From: JAERML01 sp035687895
Lineage (GTDB): Bacteria > Bacteroidota > Ignavibacteria > UBA10030 > UBA6906
NCBI GenBank assembly: GCA_035687895.1
Contig: DASRUE010000089.1
Location: 1 to 13,975 of the forward strand
Length of the DNA stretch: 13,975 nt
Direction of reading: 5' to 3'
Made by a program: the position numbers and the translations under genes. Shown in pieces: positions 7,286 through 13,975 of this stretch. The number at the start of each line of letters is the position of its first letter. Within the stretch, counting starts at the first letter, position 1. Under the pieces are notes generated by a model that had not been told where the DNA came from, searched no databases, and was given only the letters and a program-made list of their open reading frames with translations.

Positions 7286-7905
7286 TGCTATCACTGACCA
7301 ACAAGACTGTCCTTGCGATCGCTCCTCACGTTGACGATGTCGAACTGGGGGTTGGCGCCACCATCCATTCTCTTTCTAGGAACAACACCGTCTACTATGT
7401 GGCGTTGTCACTTCCCCCGCTGGTGAAGAAGGAGGAGTTCATGAACGAGTTCCGCAACAGCGTCACGCATCTTGGCATCGAGTCTTCACGGATCATCCTG
7501 CGTGACTATGATCCGCGAAACCTTTTTGATGCTCGCAGTGATATCCTCCAACTCTTCTTCGACCTGAACAAGGAATTGAAGCCGGACCTGGTGTTCATCC
7601 CGAACAGCAAGGACATCCATCAGTCGCATGAGGTGGTCTATGCCGAAGCGCGACGCGCGTTCAAATACCGGACCCTCCTCGGCTATGAACTCCCGTGGAA
7701 CAGCATGGAGTTCTCGATGGACGTTTTTGTTACTGTCACCAAACAGGATGTGGATGCAAAGATCGATGCAATCAATGCCTACAAGACCCAGAAGCAGCGT
7801 ATGTTCTTCTCCAACGATATTGTAGGAGATCTTGCCCGCGTGAGGGGAAAACAAATTGGTGCACAATACGCAGAGTGTTTTGAGTTGATTCGTCTCATTC
7901 TCTAA
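7285..7905 (+). CDS. PIG-L/LmbE-family zinc-dependent deacetylase
   Basis: A 206-residue protein of the PIG-L/LmbE fold, which removes N-acyl groups from GlcNAc-type sugars using one Zn2+. The N-terminal motif AIAPHVDDVELGVGATI (11-27) corresponds to the family's AHPDDExxGxG, with V16 in place of the usual Pro. H15 and D18 are expected metal ligands and D17 the catalytic base. The third ligand is H115 in DIHQSHEVV (110-118). The C-terminal pattern AYKTQ (165-169) and QIGAQYAECFEL (190-201) is also typical. The protein is a little short for the family. It starts at GTG 7285 with a good Shine-Dalgarno site, after a 174-base gap and not coupled to the polymerase gene. With the acyltransferase that follows, it suggests deacetylation then re-acylation of an amino sugar (inference); whether it acts on a nucleotide sugar or a lipid-linked one is unknown. 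Confidence 0.88.
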   Translation: MLSLTNKTVLAIAPHVDDVELGVGATIHSLSRNNTVYYVALSLPPLVKKEEFMNEFRNSVTHLGIESSRIILRDYDPRNLFDARSDILQLFFDLNKELKPDLVFIPNSKDIHQSHEVVYAEARRAFKYRTLLGYELPWNSMEFSMDVFVTVTKQDVDAKIDAINAYKTQKQRMFFSNDIVGDLARVRGKQIGAQYAECFELIRLIL

Positions 7906-7941
7906 GCACACACTAACGACTGGAGACTATCGCTTACCATG

Positions 7942-7946
7942 AGGAG
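7942..7946 (+). promoter_or_regulatory. Shine-Dalgarno AGGAG favouring start 7954
   Basis: AGGAG overlaps the upstream ATG at 7939 and sits 7 bases before ATG 7954. The ATG at 7939 has only a distant GGAG (7922-7925, 13 bases away). The downstream start is therefore preferred for the GNAT gene. Confidence 0.6.
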
Positions 7947-7953
7947 CCCAGGC

Positions 7954-8535
7954 ATGCAGGCAGTTGGAGGATTTGATTTCCATAAGTTCGTTGACGATGA
8001 ACTCTCCTCGAACGGGTTTCGTGTCCGCCAAATCACAAACGAGTACATGACCGCGAGACTCGATGATATTATGGGTCTTGTGAACGGTACCAGGGAAGAG
8101 TATGCTCGTTCCTACGGATGGAAATCGGAACCGCGGGAATACTTCTTGAATGGACTCAAGAGGAAATGGGATTTCTCGTTTGCCGTTGAGGCGATCTCTA
8201 CAGGAACTATCTGCTTTGTGAGTCTCTCGTCAGTCTACGGGGACATCCTGCACATGCATTGTGCGTACGCCGCTGAGAAGTACCGAGGGGCGAACCTCGG
8301 AAAGCTCCTCAATATCAAGCTGTGTCAAACAGGGATTGATGCCGGCTTCTCATTGATCGAAGGATACTGGCCGAAGCAGAACAACGGCTCCATCATTCTG
8401 TTCCTGCGCATGGGATGGCAAATCGATGACCTGAGAAAGGAAGGAACCCAGCTCCTTCTGGTTGCAGACCTGGGTAAGTCACGAGACCAAACGTATCAAC
8501 TGATCTTGAAAGAACGAGGGCAAGGGCCAAAGTAA
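7954..8535 (+). CDS. GNAT-family N-acyltransferase
   Basis: A 193-residue protein with a GNAT fold in the C-terminal half. The acetyl-CoA loop appears as YRGANLGKLLNIKL (110-123), where the classical R/Q-x-x-G-x-G/A has Asn at the first Gly position. It is preceded by strand 4 (DILHMHCAYA) and followed by the usual N...F..MGW end (NNGSIILFLRMGW, 143-155). The N-terminal 70 residues are not assigned. In this setting it probably acylates an amino group on a sugar, possibly the one freed by the adjacent PIG-L deacetylase; that is inference from proximity. The start at 7954 is preferred to 7939 on Shine-Dalgarno grounds; the longer form would add MRSPG. It begins 48 bases after the deacetylase stop. 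Confidence 0.75.
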   Translation: MQAVGGFDFHKFVDDELSSNGFRVRQITNEYMTARLDDIMGLVNGTREEYARSYGWKSEPREYFLNGLKRKWDFSFAVEAISTGTICFVSLSSVYGDILHMHCAYAAEKYRGANLGKLLNIKLCQTGIDAGFSLIEGYWPKQNNGSIILFLRMGWQIDDLRKEGTQLLLVADLGKSRDQTYQLILKERGQGPK

Positions 8536-8609
8536 TCAGCGCGAGCTCGGCATACTACAAGCGAACGGGATGGACACGCGAGGCGGCAGAGAACATCTTC
8601 AACCATTAG
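8535..8609 (+). pseudogene. possible remnant of a GNAT-like C-terminus
   Basis: Between the acyltransferase stop and the WbqC start, one frame reads ISASSAYYKRTGWTREAAEN and then IFNH before TAG 8607-8609. The pattern A-x-x-Y-Y-K-R-x-G-W resembles the last strand and helix of GNAT enzymes (A..fYek.GF). The frame has no start, and upstream it overlaps the acyltransferase in another frame with no protein-like sequence. I read it as the tail of a lost gene. It is only 24 codons long, so chance cannot be excluded. Confidence 0.25.
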
Positions 8610-8618
8610 TCCGGACCT

Positions 8619-9335
8619 ATGATCGTAAGCATTCATCAACCTCATTTTTTGCCTTGGCTGGGCTACTTCAACAAAGCTCTCCGAAGCGACGTGTTTATCT
8701 GGCTTCATTCTGTGCAGTACCGGAAGAACTATTTCCAGAATAGGACATCGATAAAGAACGTTAACGAGCAACCATTATGGTTGACATTGCCGGTGCATGC
8801 AAAGTTGGGCATGAACATCGACGAAGTCACCATCGCGACACTAGGCTGGCGTGAGAAAGTCTTCAGGACCGTGGAACAGTGCTATCGCAAGACCTCATAC
8901 TTCACAACGTGTTGGCCATCGATCCAGACCAGTATCGAAGAGGCTCACGACTCGCTGGATGATGTGAATTGGAAAACCTTTGCGGCAGTCCTTACGCTCT
9001 TGGGAGCGGACGCTGTGCGGGTAGAGCGGATGGCTAACTTGGCCGTGACGTCCAACGACCCAACGATCCGTCTGGTAGAAGCATGCAAGTTGGTCGGGGC
9101 AACTCATTACATCGCCGGCAGAGGGGGGCAGAACTACCTTCGGGTGGAGGAGTTTCAGAAGGAGGGGATCGTAGTGGTGTGGCAGGAGTTCGATCCAGGT
9201 CGGGTCATATACAAACAACAAGGCAAGGTCTTTGTTCCGGGGTTGTCAGTCATTGATTGCCTGTTCAATACCGGCCCGGAGGAAACCAGAAGTCTGGCCT
9301 TGGACGCGTGGGTACCGACACCGGAGGTGAAATGA
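8619..9335 (+). CDS. WbqC-family protein
   Basis: A 238-residue full-length member of the WbqC-like family. The N-terminal signature is clear: IHQPHFLPWLGYFNKA (5-20), then SDVFIWLHSVQYRKN with H30 where many members have Asp, then YFQNRTSIK (38-46) and a PLWLTLPV strand (52-59). The C-terminal part has HYIAGRGGQNYL and VWQEFDPG segments. The family recurs in O-antigen and surface-polysaccharide loci; its catalytic role is not firmly established to my knowledge, and I do not assign one. Its place directly after a deacetylase and an acyltransferase suggests involvement in decorating an amino sugar (inference). The ribosome site is weak (CCGGA, 3 bases before ATG). The stop shares an ATGA with the next gene. 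Confidence 0.9.
   Translation: MIVSIHQPHFLPWLGYFNKALRSDVFIWLHSVQYRKNYFQNRTSIKNVNEQPLWLTLPVHAKLGMNIDEVTIATLGWREKVFRTVEQCYRKTSYFTTCWPSIQTSIEEAHDSLDDVNWKTFAAVLTLLGADAVRVERMANLAVTSNDPTIRLVEACKLVGATHYIAGRGGQNYLRVEEFQKEGIVVVWQEFDPGRVIYKQQGKVFVPGLSVIDCLFNTGPEETRSLALDAWVPTPEVK
9323..9330 (+). promoter_or_regulatory. near-consensus Shine-Dalgarno GGAGGTGA before the GT4 start at 9332
   Basis: GGAGGTGA lies inside the 3' end of the WbqC gene, its GGAGG core 4 bases before ATG 9332. It argues for 9332 over the in-frame ATGs at 9257 and 9356 and indicates strong coupled translation. Confidence 0.75.
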
Positions 9336-10495
9336 ATAACCATGCGCGCTTCAAAATGAGACTAGCAGTCGTGGGTGCCCCCGCCCATTGGATCGGGTCG
9401 GATGGAACCTATTGGGCCTACGAACCCTACGTCCGCGAAATGCGCGTCTGGGCTGACCTCTTCTCCCATGTGCAAGTGTGTGGTCATGCTGGTGAGGGCG
9501 AAATAAGGGGGAATCTCGCACCCTACAATCGGTCGAACATCGAAGTGGTGCCGGTTGCGTACTCACGAGAGTATGGTTTCACAGGTATGCTCCAACGGAT
9601 GTTTCAGTTCCCCGGTCTGGTCATGAACATCCGCCGGGCCATTCATGACCACGACTTTGTTCTGATGCGAAGCCCCAGTCATTTTGGACTCGTCGGCGCA
9701 GCCCTTGTCAGACTCATGAACCGATCGAGCATCACCAAATGGGCGGGTGAAAACGGAGCATTCACCGGGGAGAGAATTCCTTCCCGAGTGAATCGTTGGC
9801 TGGAGAGTATTCGTGGCGAAACGCATTTCACACTGGTGTATGGACCCCCAAGGTACTCTCACCAAATAAGCTTTCTCCCAGCCTTGATGAATGAAGAAGA
9901 GCTCTCCGAAGCCCGGCAACTCTCTTCTCGCAGGAGCTGGAGAACTCCGATGAAGATCCTGTGCGTTGGGCGGCTGGAGGCAGCGAAAGGTTTTGATCTC
10001 GCCCTCCGTGGTCTCGGAGAGTTGAAGCGATTACGACCCGACTTGATGTGGCACTTCACGCTCGTCGGTGACGGCACTCAGAACGACTCATTGCGGCGAC
10101 TTGCAGCCGAGTGCGATCTCACCGACCGCATGACATTCACGGGTGCTCTTCCATTCAATGAGGTGCAGAAACGCTACGCCGAATCTCATATCGCAATCAT
10201 GCCTGGTACAAAAGAGGGGTGGCCGAAGATCATCGCCGAAGCCTGGGCACATGGGACTATACCCGTTGCGGCGTCCGCAGGTCTGGTTCCATCCATCCTC
10301 CAGGATAAGAGCTCGGGAGTTGTGTTCAAACCGACGCCGTCCGACCTGGTACATGAATTAGCTCATCTCCTGGATGATCCGAAAAAAATGAAAGATATGT
10401 CACAGGGCCTCTATCGGCACGCCCAGGAACTGTCACTGGATCAATTCAAGATTCGTTTGGAAAGAATACTCGTGGATCGGTTTGGATTCCAATGA
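9332..10495 (+). CDS. GT4-family glycosyltransferase
   Basis: The product is a GT4 enzyme of 387 residues from ATG 9332. An upstream in-frame ATG at 9257 would add 25 residues inside the WbqC gene and is rejected, since a near-perfect Shine-Dalgarno site precedes 9332. The first strand is MRLAVVGAPAHWIGSDG (9-25). Residues 110-170 complete the acceptor domain. The donor domain has MKILCVGRLEAAKGFDLAL with the R214/K219 pair, FTLVGDG (242-248), and the EX7E motif E295-E303 in KEGWPKIIAEAWAHGTIP. It is a predicted retaining sugar transferase at the cytoplasmic membrane; the sugar is unknown. It is joined by ATGA overlaps to both the WbqC gene before it and the transferase after it, so the expression of all three is probably tied together. 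Confidence 0.88.
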   Translation: MNNHARFKMRLAVVGAPAHWIGSDGTYWAYEPYVREMRVWADLFSHVQVCGHAGEGEIRGNLAPYNRSNIEVVPVAYSREYGFTGMLQRMFQFPGLVMNIRRAIHDHDFVLMRSPSHFGLVGAALVRLMNRSSITKWAGENGAFTGERIPSRVNRWLESIRGETHFTLVYGPPRYSHQISFLPALMNEEELSEARQLSSRRSWRTPMKILCVGRLEAAKGFDLALRGLGELKRLRPDLMWHFTLVGDGTQNDSLRRLAAECDLTDRMTFTGALPFNEVQKRYAESHIAIMPGTKEGWPKIIAEAWAHGTIPVAASAGLVPSILQDKSSGVVFKPTPSDLVHELAHLLDDPKKMKDMSQGLYRHAQELSLDQFKIRLERILVDRFGFQ

Positions 10496-11679
10496 CTAGA
10501 GTTGAGTTTGACACTCCAACAGGGTACTCAGTTGCTCGCGAGGCGGCGGGCAACATGCCGATAGCAGGGCGGGTAGCTCTCATGCAAATGTGCGATTCGC
10601 TCGATGCCGGTGGGCTTGAGCGCATGGCTGTGAACCTTGCAAACAGCCTCCCACAAGAACGCTATGAACTGTATCTATGTACCACAAGGCGAGACGGCCC
10701 GCTCGCGCCGCTGATTGGGCCGCATGTGCACCGTCTTCGGTTGAACAGAAAGTCGAGATTCGACAGGCGGGCGTTCTGGGAACTCGTGAGCTACATTCGG
10801 GTGAAAAACATTCGGGTAATTCACGCGCATGGCACATCGTTGTTTCTCGCTATTGCAGTGTCATGCGTCTACCCGTATCCAAAGATTGTCTGGCACGTTC
10901 ACTTCGGGAAACTCGCCGCGAAAGAGAAAACATCGTTTCTCTACTTGCTCCCCGTGCGACGCCTCCGGGGGGTCATTGCTGTAAGTGAGCCCCTCGCAGA
11001 GTGGGTGACGAAGCGGCTGTTTGTTCCCTCGAGGAAGGTATGGTATATCCCGAACTTCGTTGCTGCCAACACGGAATCAGGAGCCGCGGGTTTGCCCGGA
11101 CAACCTGGCTCCAGGATTGTCTGTGTCGCCAATCTTCGGCCGCAGAAGGATCACACGAATCTGCTGCGAGCGATGAGAGCAGTGCTCGAGGAGATACCTG
11201 CGGCTCACCTGATTCTTCTGGGAGATGCAAAGGATCCTGTTTATCGAGATCGAATCTTGGGAGAGATGACAAAGGATGGGCTGGAGGGGCACGTCACCTG
11301 GCTTGGTCCTCGCAGCGATGTCTCTGCGATCCTGAAAGGATGTGATATCGGTGTTCTGGGTTCGAACTCGGAAGGGCTTCCACTGGCGTTGATCGAATAC
11401 GGAATGGCTGGTCTCGCGGCGGTTTCGACTCGCGTAGGCCAATGCGAGGAAGTCCTTGACAACGGCAAAGCAGGATTGCTCGTTGAACGGTCCGAGCCGC
11501 ATCTTCTAGGTAAGGCGATGCTCTCGCTGTTGAAGTCATCGAAGTTGCGAACGGATCTCGGACAGCGACTTCTCGCACGCGTTCGTGAGATGTACAGCAA
11601 GGAAGCGATCATCCAGAAGTTTTCTGATGTCTACGATCATGTACTGGAAGAGGATCTTGAAGTGAAGGCGAAGCGATGA
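10492..11679 (+). CDS. GT4-family glycosyltransferase
   Basis: A 395-residue GT4 enzyme. An unstructured leader of about 26 residues precedes the first strand (VALMQMCDSLDAGGLERMA, 28-46), whose GGLERM loop is typical of GT4 enzymes working on lipid-linked oligosaccharides. VIHAHGTSLFLA (109-120) and WHVHFGK (134-140) mark the acceptor domain, and IAVSEPLAEW and YIPNFV the linker region. In the donor domain ANLRPQKDHTNLL keeps the Lys (K219) while Asn replaces the usual Arg, and the EX7E motif is E294-E302 (SEGLPLALIEYG). The start at 10492 overlaps the previous stop as ATGA, with little Shine-Dalgarno signal, so it relies on coupling. The internal Met residues at 22 and 31 are alternative starts that would remove the leader. 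The stop again overlaps the next ATG as ATGA. Confidence 0.88.
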   Translation: MTRVEFDTPTGYSVAREAAGNMPIAGRVALMQMCDSLDAGGLERMAVNLANSLPQERYELYLCTTRRDGPLAPLIGPHVHRLRLNRKSRFDRRAFWELVSYIRVKNIRVIHAHGTSLFLAIAVSCVYPYPKIVWHVHFGKLAAKEKTSFLYLLPVRRLRGVIAVSEPLAEWVTKRLFVPSRKVWYIPNFVAANTESGAAGLPGQPGSRIVCVANLRPQKDHTNLLRAMRAVLEEIPAAHLILLGDAKDPVYRDRILGEMTKDGLEGHVTWLGPRSDVSAILKGCDIGVLGSNSEGLPLALIEYGMAGLAAVSTRVGQCEEVLDNGKAGLLVERSEPHLLGKAMLSLLKSSKLRTDLGQRLLARVREMYSKEAIIQKFSDVYDHVLEEDLEVKAKR

Positions 11680-12722
11680 GCCAGACTGGGACAAAGTCCG
11701 TCTTGTTGGTGGGCAACTTCTTGTCCGAGTCGATGGTCTACGGTTCGGTTGGGGAGGCACTTGCAGGTCGGTTGTCCTCGAGGGGGTGGACGGTGTTCAC
11801 CACGTCGGACAAGATCAACAAACTGACGCGCGTGCTGGACATGCTCTATTCAGTCTGGAAGCACCACCATGACTTCCGCCTTGTGCATGTTGATGTCTTC
11901 AGCGGGTCCGCCTTTCTCTGGGCTGAATTGGTGTGCTGGGCGTTACGCAGAGTTCACAAACCGTACGTGCTAACTCTTCGAGGAGGAAACCTCCCAGCGT
12001 TTGCCAGGAAGAATGCCAGGCGCGTTCAACGCCTGTTTCGCTCAGCGTCTGCGATCACCAGTCCTTCGCGCTACCTTCTTGAGAAAATGAAGGCCTATCG
12101 TGATGACATTGTCTTGCTTCCCAACCCACTGGATCTTGATCGTTACCCGTTTCGGCTACGCGCACGGGCGTGCCCTCGGTTGGTTTGGTTACGTGCGTTT
12201 CACGATATCTACAATCCGTCATTGGTTCCCCACATGCTCCTGGAACTCGTCAACGACCATCCTGACATAAAGATTGCGATGGTGGGGCCGGACAAGGGAG
12301 ACGGCAGCCTGCAGGAGACGCAGCACGAGGCATCAAGGCTTGGTGTAAGGGACCGCATTTCTTTCCCCGGCCCAATTCCAAAGAAGGACCTGGTGCCTTG
12401 GTTTGAAAAAGGTGACATCTTCATCAATACCGCCAACATTGACAATACACCTACCAGTGTCCTGGAGGCAATGGCATGCGGGTTGTGCGTGGTCAGCACC
12501 AATGTTGGAGGCATTCCATATCTCCTTGATCACGGATCTGATGCGCTCCTAGTACCTCCGAGGGACCCCATTGCAATGTCGGCGGCAGTGCATCGATTGT
12601 TGACGGAGCATGACTTGGCTGAACGTCTCTCATTGAATGCGAGAAAAAAGGCAGAAGGGTTTGCCTGGGCGATTGTGCTACCTCGGTGGGAAAGCCTGTT
12701 TATGCAGGTCGAGGGAGTATAA
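11676..12722 (+). CDS. GT4-like glycosyltransferase, first of a tandem paralogous pair (DX7E variant)
   Basis: A 348-residue GT-B protein, on the short side for GT4. It starts with SVLLVGNFLSES (8-19). The acceptor half includes SSRGWTVFTTSDKINKL and VLTLRGGNLPAFAR. The donor half differs from canonical GT4: the G-R-x-x-x-x-K loop is replaced by LVWLRAFHDIYNPSL (169-183), keeping an Arg but no obvious Lys, and the EX7E motif reads D256-x7-E264 (ANIDNTPTSVLEAMACG). The strong downstream block STNVGG follows. It is clearly related along its whole length to the next gene and was probably produced by duplication. The ATG overlaps the previous stop as ATGA. Donor and acceptor are unknown; it may still be fully active because Asp can substitute for Glu in some transferases, but that is inference. 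Confidence 0.85.
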   Translation: MSQTGTKSVLLVGNFLSESMVYGSVGEALAGRLSSRGWTVFTTSDKINKLTRVLDMLYSVWKHHHDFRLVHVDVFSGSAFLWAELVCWALRRVHKPYVLTLRGGNLPAFARKNARRVQRLFRSASAITSPSRYLLEKMKAYRDDIVLLPNPLDLDRYPFRLRARACPRLVWLRAFHDIYNPSLVPHMLLELVNDHPDIKIAMVGPDKGDGSLQETQHEASRLGVRDRISFPGPIPKKDLVPWFEKGDIFINTANIDNTPTSVLEAMACGLCVVSTNVGGIPYLLDHGSDALLVPPRDPIAMSAAVHRLLTEHDLAERLSLNARKKAEGFAWAIVLPRWESLFMQVEGV

Positions 12723-12746
12723 CACTGAGTTACCAGCTACTACAAC

Positions 12747-12752
12747 GAGGAG
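12747..12752 (+). promoter_or_regulatory. Shine-Dalgarno GAGGAG before the second paralogue
   Basis: GAGGAG lies 10 bases before ATG 12763 in the 40-base gap after the first paralogue. It is the only break in the ATGA chain between the last four transferase genes. Confidence 0.55.
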
Positions 12753-12762
12753 ATAACGTCAT

Positions 12763-13950
12763 ATGGCTCGCAGGTCTCATCAAGAAACAATCCTAGAAAC
12801 CCTGCCCGCATCTCACACTCCCGGGAAGGTGGAAAAAAGGAACGACCAAAAGTCGATTCTCTTGATCGGCAACTTCCTGTCGGAGGGGGGGGGTAGGGCC
12901 AACGAAAATTTCGAAGTGGCAAAGGCGAGGCGATTCAAGGCGTTGGGTTGGACTGTTTATACAGCGTCGGACGAAATAAACCGTCTACACAGATTGGTCG
13001 AGATGGTAACCGCAGTGTGGAGGGAACGGAAAAACTATTCAGTGGCACATGTGAGTCTGTTCAGTGGTCCCGCGTTTGTATGGGCGGCCGTAGCGTGTTT
13101 CTTGCTCAAGTTGTTAGGGAAGTCGTACGTTGTGACACTTCATGGTGGGGATCTACCCCGTTTTGCACGAAGATGGCCGTGGCCCGTAAGGAAGTTGTTA
13201 CGAGGAGCAAAAGCCGTGACAACACCTTCGAACTACCTGAGTGTTGCCATGAAACCGTTCCGGGATGATGTGGATATCATTCCAAATTCCTTGGACATTA
13301 AGTCATATCCGTATGACGTCCGCGAAAAACCGCGACCTCAACTGATATGGCTGCGCGCATTTCATACCATCTACAATCCCGTTCTCGCGCCACACGTTTT
13401 GGCGAGGCTCGTGCGGGATTTCCCTGATATTCAGATGCTGATGATCGGCCCGGATATGGGCGATGGGAGTTTCAACGATACGAAGCAGTTGGCTTGTTCA
13501 TTGGGGGTGGACCGAATGATCTCGTTTCCGGGCCGGGTCCCTAAAAGAGATGTGCCGCTGTGGTTGAGCAAAGGGGACATTTTTCTCAACACGGCAAACA
13601 TAGACAATACTCCCGTGAGTGTGTTGGAAGCGATGGCATGTGGCCTCTGTGTGGTGAGTACAAACGTGGGAGGAATGTCCGCGCTGGTTGATCACGAACG
13701 CGACGGACTGCTCGTTCCTGCAGAGGACCCGAATGCCATGGCGGATGCTGTCCGTCGGGTTCTGATCGAACCGGCTTTGGCAAAGAGACTCTCCTCGGCG
13801 GCGCGGAAAAAGGTGGAGCAGTTCGACTGGGAACAGACATTACCTCGGTGGCAGAAGGTACTGTTTCACTATTGGATCAGTTGTTATACGTCTTTGTCCG
13901 AAATGATGGGTGTTGAACTGGGTTCCCTGACTCAATTCATGGAAATATAA
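12763..13950 (+). CDS. GT4-like glycosyltransferase, second of a tandem paralogous pair (DX7E variant)
   Basis: A 395-residue homologue of the preceding gene. Shared blocks include LIGNFLSE (34-41), ALGWTVYTASDEINRL, SLFSGPAFVWA, VTLHGGDLPRFAR, LIWLRAFHTIYNP (194-206), GDIFLNTANIDNTP (271-284) and the identical 19-residue SVLEAMACGLCVVSTNVGG. Like its neighbour it has D281-x7-E289 instead of EX7E. It differs in a leader of about 27 polar residues (a GTG at 12829 could be a shorter start), in a Gly-rich loop encoded by a run of nine G, and in a C-terminal extension of about 24 residues after LPRWQKVLF. The silent positions have diverged widely between the two copies, so the duplication is old or the copies were acquired separately. 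The stop TAA shares its last base with the next ATG. Confidence 0.85.
   Translation: MARRSHQETILETLPASHTPGKVEKRNDQKSILLIGNFLSEGGGRANENFEVAKARRFKALGWTVYTASDEINRLHRLVEMVTAVWRERKNYSVAHVSLFSGPAFVWAAVACFLLKLLGKSYVVTLHGGDLPRFARRWPWPVRKLLRGAKAVTTPSNYLSVAMKPFRDDVDIIPNSLDIKSYPYDVREKPRPQLIWLRAFHTIYNPVLAPHVLARLVRDFPDIQMLMIGPDMGDGSFNDTKQLACSLGVDRMISFPGRVPKRDVPLWLSKGDIFLNTANIDNTPVSVLEAMACGLCVVSTNVGGMSALVDHERDGLLVPAEDPNAMADAVRRVLIEPALAKRLSSAARKKVEQFDWEQTLPRWQKVLFHYWISCYTSLSEMMGVELGSLTQFMEI
12885..12893 (+). repeat. homopolymer of nine G inside a glycosyltransferase gene
   Basis: Nine consecutive G encode the Gly-rich loop just after LSE in the N-terminal domain. The frame is intact with nine. The neighbouring paralogue has no such run at the equivalent place. 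It is a possible slippage site or sequencing-error site. Confidence 0.9.
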
Positions 13951-13975
13951 TGATCTTGCCTTGTCTGTACTCATG
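13950..13975 (+). CDS. start of a further gene (3' partial, unidentified)
   Basis: ATG 13950-13952 shares its A with the preceding TAA (TAATG), with GGAA (13941-13944) about 5 bases upstream. The eight visible codons read MILPCLYS and the frame is open at the window end. A second ATG at 13973-13975 is an alternative start in another frame. Nothing can be said of the function; the coupling pattern of the operon makes 13950 plausible. Confidence 0.35.

Noticed and set aside
9257..9331. Upstream ATG giving a longer form of the GT4 gene after WbqC
   Set aside because: The added residues are the out-of-frame reading of the WbqC 3' end, and a near-perfect Shine-Dalgarno site sits directly before 9332.
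12885..12960. Frameshift at the G9 tract disrupting the second paralogue
   Set aside because: Sequence on both sides of the tract aligns with the neighbouring paralogue in the same frame (LSE before, then GWTVYTASDEIN after), so the gene is intact as given.
1..13975. tRNA, CRISPR, insertion-sequence ends and attachment sites
   Set aside because: No transposase-like product, regularly spaced repeat or cloverleaf-like sequence was seen in the gaps.

Overview
This window is an internal slice of a surface-polysaccharide (O-antigen, capsule or exopolysaccharide type) biosynthesis locus. All recognisable genes lie on the + strand, closely packed and often overlapping, so they read as one long operon or a few coupled transcription units. 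Base composition is near half G+C by eye. Shine-Dalgarno sequences are visible before several genes. A Wzy/WaaL-type membrane protein and a WbqC-family protein fit a Gram-negative bacterium, but the sequence does not let me name a phylum. No RNA genes, CRISPR arrays, insertion sequences, convincing terminators or sigma-70 promoters were seen.

Layout. 2-1753 is the 3' part of a fusion between a Gfo/Idh/MocA-type sugar oxidoreductase and a complete D-2-hydroxyacid dehydrogenase; its start lies upstream of the window. A 255-base gap follows, holding a possible one-helix small ORF. 2009-5611 encodes a GT-B-like capsule-type transferase with a coiled-coil tail and two GT4 glycosyltransferases. 5608-7110 is a polytopic Wzy polymerase / O-antigen ligase-like protein. 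7285-9335 is a modification block: a PIG-L/LmbE deacetylase, a GNAT acyltransferase and a WbqC-family protein. 9332-12722 encodes three GT4 enzymes chained by ATGA stop/start overlaps. 12763-13950 is a further GT4, paralogous to the gene just before it. A new reading frame opens at 13950 and runs off the window.

How the genes may work together (inference): nucleotide sugars are oxidised or otherwise tailored (fusion enzyme), sugars are added stepwise at the cytoplasmic membrane by up to six transferases, one residue may be N-deacetylated and re-acylated (PIG-L, GNAT, perhaps WbqC), and the Wzy-like protein polymerises or ligates the exported product. No flippase, chain-length regulator, ABC exporter or initiating phosphoglycosyltransferase lies in the window, so the locus must extend beyond it.

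Most worth a second look: the oxidoreductase fusion, which suggests a built-in NAD+ recycling partner; the PIG-L/GNAT module flanked by two apparent gene scars (a GT2-like N-terminal fragment and a GNAT-like C-terminal fragment); and the tandem GT4 pair that shares an unusual active-site variant (D instead of the first E of the EX7E motif, and an RAFHxIYNP loop).
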